Shown: positions 1 to 5,098 of the stretch, piece after piece
Numbering within the stretch: position 1 is the stretch's first letter
Layout: the number at the start of each line of letters is the position of its first letter
Origin: Microcaldota archaeon
GTDB taxonomy: Archaea; Micrarchaeota; Micrarchaeia; Anstonellales; Bilamarchaeaceae
Reading direction: 5' to 3'
Assembly (NCBI GenBank): GCA_030668565.1
Contig: DAOVFD010000036.1
Span: 1-9,159 of the forward strand
Length of the DNA: 9,159 nt
The notes under the pieces: generated by a model
The model's database searches: none
What the model was told of the DNA's origin: nothing
Seen by the model: the letters and a program-made list of their open reading frames with translations, nothing else
Translations under genes and position numbers: made by a program

Positions 1-708
1 AGAGCATCCGGCGGCTTCGGCCCTGGGAACCTTTTCCTGAATCAGCTTTCCTTCATCATTGAGAGTTATTTTATATACTGAAAGCCACGTTTCCCCAGTG
101 TTCATTCTTCCTGCAAAAAACACGCCAGTCTCGAGATTCTCTCCTCCAATATAGGGATCGTATACCCCGCCATGCTTCTTTATCATGTCCTCAAGTGAAA
201 TATTCATATAGGTTACTTCGCCTCCTTTTTTCAGGAGCATCAGTTGGGCAACTCTTTTTCCGTTGAATTCCATATTATCCGCAACAAGGAAAACACCGAA
301 AGCATTTTTCGTATAAACTATTTTGGCAAAAGGATGCACCTGTGGTTTTCCTTCATCATGTTTTATCTTAAGCTTCCCGACGTACTTTCCGTCCCTGAAA
401 AGGTAAACATAGCTCATGAAATCCGCTGTTACAACGCTGACTACATTGCCGTTGATATAACCTTTTGAACAGATAATATTCGTCGCTTCTTTTTCCTTGA
501 GCATTTCTATGAATGAATCTTCACTGCTTTTTTTCTTGACAACAAGTGTTTTTTCGCTTAAATTCGGATATTGCTGCATCTGGTAGGAGGGCATGTAGGC
601 CGGTGCACAGGAAGTTAGTAAAGTAAATGAGGTGTAAAAAGCAACCTTAGCGATAGCTTGCGTTGCTCTTTTTCTCCAGGGCTCCCGACCCATCTCCCTC
701 CTTCTCAT
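1..708 (-). CDS. Putative lipoprotein, beta-propeller-like repeats (partial, 3' end beyond window)
   Basis: An uninterrupted minus-strand frame of 236 codons runs from ATG at 708 to the window edge with no stop, so only the N-terminal part is present. The start is basic (MRRREMGREPWRKR), followed by a moderately hydrophobic stretch ending in LLTSC at residues 30-34. This resembles a lipobox with Cys34 as the lipidated residue, though a Lys and a Tyr inside the hydrophobic part weaken it. The body has three similar beta-rich segments at about residues 88-115, 137-165 and 195-222 (for example GVFLVADNMEF and GVFFAGRMNTGE), as in beta-propeller blades. I do not recognise the family. If exported, it would be a surface-anchored protein facing outwards. 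ATG 708 is chosen because it lies 27.5 nt from the shared TATA box centre. ATG 693, preceded closely by GGAGGGAG, is an alternative. It diverges from the HEAT-like gene. Confidence 0.75.
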   Translation of the reverse strand, partial: MRRREMGREPWRKRATQAIAKVAFYTSFTLLTSCAPAYMPSYQMQQYPNLSEKTLVVKKKSSEDSFIEMLKEKEATNIICSKGYINGNVVSVVTADFMSYVYLFRDGKYVGKLKIKHDEGKPQVHPFAKIVYTKNAFGVFLVADNMEFNGKRVAQLMLLKKGGEVTYMNISLEDMIKKHGGVYDPYIGGENLETGVFFAGRMNTGETWLSVYKITLNDEGKLIQEKVPRAEAAGCS

Positions 709-727
709 AGCTATTATTGGTAAAAAA

Positions 728-741
728 CACTTTTTAAACCC
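728..741. promoter_or_regulatory. Bidirectional TATA-box promoter for leaderless genes at 708(-) and 762(+)
   Basis: The core TTTAAA at 733-738 is self-complementary and centred at 735.5. The plus-strand ATG at 762 is 26.5 nt away and the minus-strand ATG at 708 is 27.5 nt away. That is the archaeal spacing from TATA box to transcription start, so both transcripts would begin at or very near their start codons. No Shine-Dalgarno site precedes 762. One box read in both directions is inferred; two overlapping boxes are possible. Confidence 0.65.
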
Positions 742-761
742 TTCTATCACAATATATAACT

Positions 762-1373
762 ATGGCATTTAGTGAAAAGGATATAATGGAAAAAATAAAC
801 AATCCTGAGCTGCCCTGGTTTGAGAAGTGCATTGCAATAAAGGCAGCTGGCGACCAGAATATGACAAAGCTCGAAGAAAATTTCATGACAATGATTTTTG
901 AAGAAAAAAACCCAGATATCTGCGGGGAGCTGGCAAGGTCGCTGGTGAGGATATGCGATGCCAACGATTCTGTTCTGATAAAGGCATTCGGATTGATGAT
1001 TAAGGATGAAAACAGTGCGACCAGATACGCCGGAGTAGTGGGACTCGGGCAGACAGAAGCTAGCGATTATGTGGGTGAACTTCTTATTATGCTTGATTCG
1101 AAAGAGGACCTCCGTATACGCCGGGAGATTGCAAACACACTTGGTAAAGTGGAGGACCCGTGCAATAAGGGAGTGCTGCTGCATGAACTTGAAAGGTTAT
1201 CGAAAAATCCTGAGAATATTACGATAAAGGATACAATGCTCAAAGCGATAGAAAAACTTAATGGAAAAGCGGAAGCGGGAATGTCTGCTGATAAAAGCGT
1301 ATCTCGTGCTTTCGGAGATCCAAAACCTATTCAGCAATTCAAACCTGCTTCACGTAGCAAGGAAAAGCGATAG
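762..1373 (+). CDS. HEAT-repeat-like protein of unknown function
   Basis: The 203-residue soluble protein is made of paired amphipathic helices. At least three HEAT/PBS-lyase-like units are visible at about residues 52-82, 84-113 and 115-145, the clearest being ATRYAGVVGLGQTEASDYVGE followed by RIRREIANTLGKVEDP. Short HEAT solenoids of this type usually mediate protein-protein contacts. No catalytic motif is seen, so no specific partner can be named. The last 30 or so residues are polar and basic (ending ASRSKEKR) and probably disordered. The start is fixed by the TATA box centred 26.5 nt upstream, giving a leaderless mRNA. It converges with a minus-strand operon, and its last 35 bases overlap the broken nitroreductase-like stump. 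The junction of that truncation lies close to its stop codon, so its C-terminus may have been remodelled. Confidence 0.85.
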   Translation: MAFSEKDIMEKINNPELPWFEKCIAIKAAGDQNMTKLEENFMTMIFEEKNPDICGELARSLVRICDANDSVLIKAFGLMIKDENSATRYAGVVGLGQTEASDYVGELLIMLDSKEDLRIRREIANTLGKVEDPCNKGVLLHELERLSKNPENITIKDTMLKAIEKLNGKAEAGMSADKSVSRAFGDPKPIQQFKPASRSKEKR

Positions 1374-1440
1374 CCGTCTGTTCATTCTCAAAGTAATCCC
1401 TTACCGAATGCCTTTTTTCAATTGCTTCCAGCGTTTTCAT
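1339..1440 (-). pseudogene. 5' stump of a nitroreductase-family gene
   Basis: Two bases after the upstream zinc-ribbon gene there is an ATG with a GGAAG/GAGTGA-type ribosome-binding region. It encodes MKTLEAIEKRHSVRDYFENE, a close match to the usual N-terminus of FMN-dependent nitroreductases (pattern LEAIxxRxSVRxY, the Arg-Ser-Val-Arg segment contributing to FMN phosphate binding). After about 20 residues the frame continues with unrelated sequence (EQTAIAFPCYVKQV) and stops at 33 residues. The family is normally about 170-220 residues. No continuation of the nitroreductase fold is found on the minus strand further down, where the opposite-strand HEAT-like gene lies. I infer a deletion or rearrangement with its breakpoint near 1375-1382. 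The remaining peptide would not be a functional enzyme. A chimeric assembly join is the alternative. Confidence 0.6.
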
Positions 1441-1442
1441 AT

Positions 1443-1628
1443 TCACTCTTCCTTCATTTTTTTGTATTCCTCTTCAGTTATTTCTTCAGGGAAACCTTCA
1501 TAGCCGCAGACAGGGCATTTTATCTGTGTTCCTGCATCCGGCGGCTCTATGGTGGGGTCGTCAATATCATGTTCTGTAGACATCGGATTTTTACAATTCG
1601 GACATATCAGGATCTTTTTTCCTTCCAT
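1443..1628 (-). CDS. Small zinc-ribbon protein (CxxC-x25-CxxC)
   Basis: A 61-residue acidic protein with two CxxC knuckles: CPNC at residues 9-12 and CPVCGYEG from residue 38. This is the arrangement of a zinc ribbon that binds one Zn(II) through four cysteines. The linker is rich in Asp, Glu and Pro and the C-terminal tail is a charged helix (EEITEEEYKKMKEE). The function is not recognised. Such proteins in archaea often act as nucleic-acid or protein adaptors, but nothing here decides that. An upstream in-frame ATG at 1634 overlaps the previous stop codon as ATGA. I prefer ATG 1628 because the GAAGG motif is then 8 nt upstream, whereas it is only 2 nt from ATG 1634. It is the second gene of a tight operon, 2 nt after the coiled-coil gene and 2 nt before the nitroreductase stump. 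Confidence 0.8.
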   Translation of the reverse strand: MEGKKILICPNCKNPMSTEHDIDDPTIEPPDAGTQIKCPVCGYEGFPEEITEEEYKKMKEE

Positions 1629-1630
1629 AA

Positions 1631-2032
1631 TCATTTCCTTCTTTTTAATATTTCTTCAGTATCTGCCATTGCTATATCAAACTGTTCTCTCAGAGACCTT
1701 TCAAGTTCTCCTGGCTGTGGTGCGGAATTGCTCAATTCCAGCCTGTAACCATCCAGTTTCTTCTTGGCATTCACCATCCTCTCTCTGGCATCTACAATCT
1801 GCTCTTCAACTTCTGCCTTTTCCTCTTCAGAAACCGAACTTTTCAACGCATTTATCAGTTCGTCAAGTTTTTCTATCGTGCTTCTGAAAGCCCATATAAG
1901 ATTTGTGAGCTTGTCTACTTCTGCCCCAGGGACATCCTGGCCCTTTTTAATATCCGGTTTTTCCTCCTCCCATTTCGGTTCCTCTTTATCTGGACCCTTA
2001 TATTCTGTAATTATCTCTTCATCATCCGCCAT
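1631..2032 (-). CDS. Acidic coiled-coil protein of unknown function
   Basis: A 133-residue soluble protein. Residues 1-36 are very acidic and probably disordered (MADDEEIITEYKG, then repeated Glu/Lys/Pro). Residues 38-97 form a long heptad-patterned helix (VDKLTNLIWAFRSTIEKLDE continuing to AKKKLDGYRLEL). After a Pro-containing hinge (SAPQPGE), a second helix covers 108-131. The helical hairpin suggests an oligomerising or scaffold protein; I do not recognise a family. The frame extends upstream to 2089, but ATG 2032 is the likely start. It has an AGGTGAT Shine-Dalgarno at 2043-2037 matching the archaeal 16S tail, 4 nt from the ATG, and the upstream residues would lie in the promoter. It is the first gene of an operon with the zinc-ribbon gene, which suggests the two act together. 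It is divergent from metK. Confidence 0.8.
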   Translation of the reverse strand: MADDEEIITEYKGPDKEEPKWEEEKPDIKKGQDVPGAEVDKLTNLIWAFRSTIEKLDELINALKSSVSEEEKAEVEEQIVDARERMVNAKKKLDGYRLELSNSAPQPGELERSLREQFDIAMADTEEILKRRK

Positions 2033-2058
2033 AGTTATCACCTGCCAACTAATCACAG

Positions 2059-2080
2059 TAAAAGCTTTTAAAAAATACCT
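2059..2080. promoter_or_regulatory. Divergent promoter between the coiled-coil operon and metK
   Basis: The sequence around the palindromic AAAAGCTTTTAAAAAATACC holds a self-complementary TTTTAAAA at 2066-2073. Read rightwards it predicts a start near 2095, just before the metK ribosome-binding site GAGGTGG (2096-2102). Read leftwards it predicts a start near 2044, immediately before AGGTGAT (2043-2037). Both transcripts would therefore have very short leaders that begin with the Shine-Dalgarno. Confidence 0.6.
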
Positions 2081-2110
2081 TACAAACATATATTTGAGGT
2101 GGAAGAAAAA

Positions 2111-3271
2111 ATGTCTACAAAAAATTATCTGTTTTCATCAGAATCCGTTACAGAAGGACATCCAGACAAGATATGCGACCAGATAAGCGATGCTGTTCTG
2201 GATGAGATGCTCAAGCAGGATACAAATTCAAGAGTTGCTGTCGAAACAGCCGTTACTACAGGACTTATTATGGTAATGGGCGAGGTTACCACAAAAGGCT
2301 ATGTCAACGTCTCACAGATTGCCCGCGATGTAATAAAGGACATAGGATATACTTCACCCGCATACCTGTTCGATTGTCATTCATGCGGAACCCTAGTTTC
2401 AATCCATGAGCAGTCCCCTGATATTGCGCAGGGTGTTAATACTAATGAAGGAAAGGAGCAGGGAGCAGGAGACCAGGGCATAATGTTCGGATTTGCAACC
2501 AATGAAACTCCGCAGTTCATGCCATTGCCCATACAGCTTGCGCATGAGATGGCAATGAAACTTACAGAAGTCAGAAAAAACAAAACACTGAAATACCTCA
2601 GACCTGACGGTAAAACACAGGTTACTGTTGAATACGTGGATTATAAGCCAAAAAGAGCGCATACGGTGGTTCTGGCAACTCAGCACGACCCTGATGTAAC
2701 TCTTGAACAGATAAGGAAAGACATAACGGAACATGTGATAAAGCCGGTTTGCGGAAAATGGTTTGATGAAAATACAATAGTCCATGTTAACGGAACCGGT
2801 AAGTTCGTTATAGGCGGGCCGGGTGCGGATTCTGGAGTTACCGGAAGAAAGATAATCGTTGATACATATGGAGGAAGAGGCCATCACGGAGGGGGGTGCT
2901 GCTCTGGCAAAGATCCGTCGAAGGTTGACAGGTCAGGGGCTTATATGGCAAGATATGTTGCGAAGAACATAGTTGCTGCCGGACTTGCAGACCAGTGCGA
3001 AATACAAATCGCATTTGTAATAGGTGTTTCGAAGCCGCTTTCAGTATTCATAGATACCAGGGGAACAAACAAAATCCCTGTGGAGAAAATAGAGGAGCTT
3101 GTGCTCAAGAATTTCTCTTTCAAGCCTGCAGACATGATAAAAAAGCTTGATTTATTGAGGCCCATCTACAGAAAAACGGCTGCATACGGTCATTTCGGGA
3201 GAGAAGACCCTGACTTCACTTGGGAGAAAACGGATATGGCTGAAACCCTTAGAAAAGAGGCTGGACTGTAA
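2111..3271 (+). CDS. metK: S-adenosylmethionine synthetase (methionine adenosyltransferase), bacterial type
   Basis: Makes S-adenosylmethionine, phosphate and pyrophosphate from methionine and ATP in the cytoplasm. The 386-residue length matches bacterial/eukaryotic MATs (about 384-400). Motifs in order: SESVTEGHPDKICDQISD (residues 10-27, with the catalytic His17), GAGDQGIMFG (118-127, the ATP signature), TGKFVIGGPGADSGVTGRKI (228-247), and the glycine-rich loop GGGCCSGKDPSKVDRS (260-275). This is not the separate archaeal MAT family. Oddly, the loop has CC at 263-264 where the family nearly always has AF, and that Phe packs against adenine in the E. coli enzyme. The start is ATG 2111, with GAGGTGG 8 nt upstream. 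GTG 2099 overlaps that site and is rejected. It is divergent from the coiled-coil operon and followed closely by a separate small zinc-protein gene. Confidence 0.96.
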   Translation: MSTKNYLFSSESVTEGHPDKICDQISDAVLDEMLKQDTNSRVAVETAVTTGLIMVMGEVTTKGYVNVSQIARDVIKDIGYTSPAYLFDCHSCGTLVSIHEQSPDIAQGVNTNEGKEQGAGDQGIMFGFATNETPQFMPLPIQLAHEMAMKLTEVRKNKTLKYLRPDGKTQVTVEYVDYKPKRAHTVVLATQHDPDVTLEQIRKDITEHVIKPVCGKWFDENTIVHVNGTGKFVIGGPGADSGVTGRKIIVDTYGGRGHHGGGCCSGKDPSKVDRSGAYMARYVAKNIVAAGLADQCEIQIAFVIGVSKPLSVFIDTRGTNKIPVEKIEELVLKNFSFKPADMIKKLDLLRPIYRKTAAYGHFGREDPDFTWEKTDMAETLRKEAGL

Positions 3272-3278
3272 ATACATA

Positions 3279-3290
3279 GGTTTAAATACT
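3279..3290 (+). promoter_or_regulatory. TATA-like box for the small zinc-protein gene
   Basis: GGTTTAAATACT lies 8 nt after the metK stop. Its TTTAAA core at 3281-3286 predicts transcription starting near 3309, giving a leader of roughly 65 nt before the preferred ATG at 3374. A second AT-rich TATAAA at 3353-3358 would predict a start near 3381, downstream of that ATG, so it is less likely to be used. Confidence 0.45.
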
Positions 3291-3373
3291 GCGGTAACCC
3301 AAATGATAATCAGTAGACCCATGGAATCGAGTTTTGCTTGATTAACATGGAGTATAAAATAGGTGAATATAGA

Positions 3374-3526
3374 ATGGATGAATATGAAGGCGAAAGGTCT
3401 GATAGGAAGATGTACGATGCAGTTTGTGCAAAGTGCGGACAGCCTTGCCAGGTACCGTTTCAGCCTACAGAAGGAAGACCGGTCTATTGCAGGAACTGTT
3501 ACAGACCGAAAAGACCAAGATACTAA
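3374..3526 (+). CDS. Small CxxC-x17-CxxC zinc-binding protein
   Basis: A 50-residue protein whose core MYDAVCAKCGQPCQVPFQPT continues to GRPVYCRNCYRPKRPRY. Two CxxC pairs are separated by 17 residues. This is the recognisable CxxC-x17-CxxC zinc-ribbon family, common in small-genome archaea and candidate-phylum bacteria and of unknown molecular role; the basic tail and size suit nucleic-acid or ribosome contact (inference). The start at 3374 is chosen because AGGTGA (3361-3366) lies 7 nt upstream. The frame also offers ATG 3347 (adding MEYKIGEYR) and TTG 3338, neither with a ribosome-binding site. It lies about 100 nt after metK with its own TATA-like box and is followed by a hairpin and T-rich terminator, so it is probably monocistronic. 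Confidence 0.82.
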   Translation: MDEYEGERSDRKMYDAVCAKCGQPCQVPFQPTEGRPVYCRNCYRPKRPRY

Positions 3527-3587
3527 AAATAGTTTAATCTAATTTTAGGAAAATTGGAATATCAATATCTTTTGTTTTTTATTATTT
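3523..3587 (+). terminator. AT-rich hairpin plus T-rich tract
   Basis: CTAAAAATAG (3523-3532, containing the stop codon of the zinc-protein gene) can pair at 9 of 10 positions with CTAATTTTAG (3539-3548) around a 6-nt loop. A T-rich tract (TCTTTTGTTTTTTATTATTT) follows at about 3568-3587. T tracts are the usual archaeal termination signal; the weak AT-only stem may or may not contribute. It insulates the gad operon from upstream transcription. Confidence 0.5.
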
Positions 3588-3608
3588 GTAAACTCTGTTT
3601 TTCAGAAA

Positions 3609-3620
3609 AGCTTTAAAATG
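3609..3620 (+). promoter_or_regulatory. TATA-box promoter of the gad operon (leaderless)
   Basis: AGCTTTAAAATG contains TTTAAA at 3612-3617, centred 25.5 nt before the ATG at 3640. No Shine-Dalgarno precedes that ATG (the bases are TTCTCCTTTC), so the operon mRNA is predicted to start at or next to the first codon. No clear operator palindrome is seen nearby that would point to acid- or glutamate-responsive control. Confidence 0.65.
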
Positions 3621-3639
3621 TCAAGAGTTTTCTCCTTTC

Positions 3640-5097
3640 ATGTCAATAACAAAACATCCTGCAAGGGTTCTCGGAATTTTTGCTCTGGCTATGATTAACG
3701 TTGCGGCGATTGCAAGCCTCAGGTCTTTACCTACGATGGCAGAACTCGGGTTTTCAGCAGTGTTTTTCCTGGTGCTTATCGGACTCTTTTTCCTCATACC
3801 CACTGCCCTGGTTTCGGCAGAGCTGGCAACCGGCTGGCCAAGAAGGGGAGGAGTATACGTATGGGTGAAGGAAGCGTTCGGAGAGAAATTCGGATTCCTT
3901 GCAATCTGGCTCCAGTGGATACAGAACGTTATCTGGTATCCGACTGTTCTATCCTTTACGGCTGCAACTTTGGCGTTCATAATAACGCCCGAGCTTGCAC
4001 AGAATCCTCTTTACATGGTAGGCGTGATACTTGTTGTTTACTGGGCCGCAACACTCATTAATTTCAGAGGAATGAAAACCTCAGGGTGGGTAAGCAGTTT
4101 CTGTGTTATGGCAGGAACGATAATTCCCGGAGCAATAATAATTATTCTCGGTATATTATGGATGCTTGGCGGAGGCACGACCCAGATAGAATTCACATGG
4201 GACAATTTAATACCTGACATGAGCAACCTCAGTAATATAGTTCTCGTTGCAGGTATGCTTCTTGCTGTTGCAGGTATGGAAATGTCTGCTGTTCATGCGC
4301 AGGAAGTCAAGAACCCGCAGAAGGACTATCCGAAAGCAATACTTCTTTCAACTGTAATAATCCTCGGAATTTTCATACTCGGGGCGCTTGCAATTGCAAT
4401 TGTGGTTCCTTCTTCGGATATAAGCCTTGTAGCAGGTGTTATGCAGGCTTTCACCGATTTCTTCAAGGCATACGGCATTGAATGGGCAATACCACTTCTT
4501 GCATTCCTTATAGTGCTTGGAGCATTGGGTGGAGTAGTTACGTGGATTGCAGGACCGAGCAAAGGTATTCTTGCAGTTGCACAACAAGGTTCACTTCCGC
4601 CGTTCTTCCAGAAGGTGAATAAGAACGGAGTGCAGGTAAATATTTTGCTTGTGCAAGGAGGCATAGTTACTATTCTCGCACTCACATTCCTGCTTATGCC
4701 TACAGTAAGCAGTTCGTACTGGATACTTACTGCGCTTACAGCACAACTCTACCTGATAATGTATGGTATGCTGTTCCTGGCTGCAATTAAATTGAAATAT
4801 TCCCAGCCCAATGTCAAGCGTCCATACAGCGTTCCGGGAGGTAAACTCGGAATGTGGATAGTCGCAGGTGTCGGTCTGCTTGCCGCACTTTTCGGAATAG
4901 TGCTCGGATTCCTTCCGCCGGCGCAGGTTACTATCGGGAATGAGGTTTTCTATGACGGATTCTTAGTCGTGGGAATAATAGTAATGGCCGGTATTCCGTT
5001 TGTGATTCACCATATGCGCAAGCCAAGCTGGAAGAAGTCGGGCACATCAAAGCCCATGAAGAAGCCCAAGATGTCCGCAAAGAAAAAGAGGAGATAA
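3640..5097 (+). CDS. gadC: GadC-like APC-superfamily amino acid antiporter, copy 1 (probable glutamate/GABA exchange)
   Basis: A 485-residue integral membrane protein with about 12 hydrophobic segments, as in the APC fold. Family landmarks resemble E. coli GadC: ELATGWPRRGGVYVWVKEAFG (residues 61-81), AGMEMSAVHAQEVKNPQKDYP (211-231), VVPSSDISLVAGVMQAF (255-271), TWIAGPSKGI (301-310) and PFFQKVNKNGVQV (321-333). The next gene, 1 nt away, is glutamate decarboxylase, so the likely role is electrogenic exchange of external glutamate for internal GABA. Differences from E. coli GadC as I recall it: the Glu four residues before the TM8 Trp is Gly298 here, and the pH-sensing C-terminal plug is replaced by a 29-residue lysine/arginine-rich tail (from HHMRKPSW to SAKKKRR). 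Substrate is therefore inferred from context; another amino acid/amine exchange is possible. Leaderless start. Confidence 0.85.
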   Translation: MSITKHPARVLGIFALAMINVAAIASLRSLPTMAELGFSAVFFLVLIGLFFLIPTALVSAELATGWPRRGGVYVWVKEAFGEKFGFLAIWLQWIQNVIWYPTVLSFTAATLAFIITPELAQNPLYMVGVILVVYWAATLINFRGMKTSGWVSSFCVMAGTIIPGAIIIILGILWMLGGGTTQIEFTWDNLIPDMSNLSNIVLVAGMLLAVAGMEMSAVHAQEVKNPQKDYPKAILLSTVIILGIFILGALAIAIVVPSSDISLVAGVMQAFTDFFKAYGIEWAIPLLAFLIVLGALGGVVTWIAGPSKGILAVAQQGSLPPFFQKVNKNGVQVNILLVQGGIVTILALTFLLMPTVSSSYWILTALTAQLYLIMYGMLFLAAIKLKYSQPNVKRPYSVPGGKLGMWIVAGVGLLAALFGIVLGFLPPAQVTIGNEVFYDGFLVVGIIVMAGIPFVIHHMRKPSWKKSGTSKPMKKPKMSAKKKRR

Positions 5098-5098
5098 A

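Noticed and set aside
244..468. Plus-strand open frame of 74 codons
   Set aside because: Lies opposite the long minus-strand lipoprotein frame, which is open for 236 codons with a promoter; no family pattern or ribosome-binding site.
747..1184. Minus-strand open frame of 145 codons opposite the HEAT-like gene
   Set aside because: Cys/His/Tyr-rich nonsense composition typical of an antisense shadow. Its residues also do not resemble a continuation of the truncated nitroreductase.
1422..1887. Plus-strand open frames rich in Phe, Ser and Leu opposite the zinc-ribbon and coiled-coil genes
   Set aside because: Their composition mirrors Glu/Lys codons on the other strand, and the minus-strand operon has ribosome-binding sites and tight spacing.
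2033..2089. Upstream extension of the coiled-coil protein (start at 2089)
   Set aside because: It would translate the promoter region and the AGGTGAT site; MADDEE at 2032 has the proper ribosome-binding site.
2099..2110. GTG start for metK adding four residues
   Set aside because: The GTG is part of the GAGGTGG ribosome-binding site for ATG 2111.
4326..4685. Minus-strand open frames inside the transporter and decarboxylase genes
   Set aside because: Shadows of long, clearly homologous plus-strand genes with no independent support.
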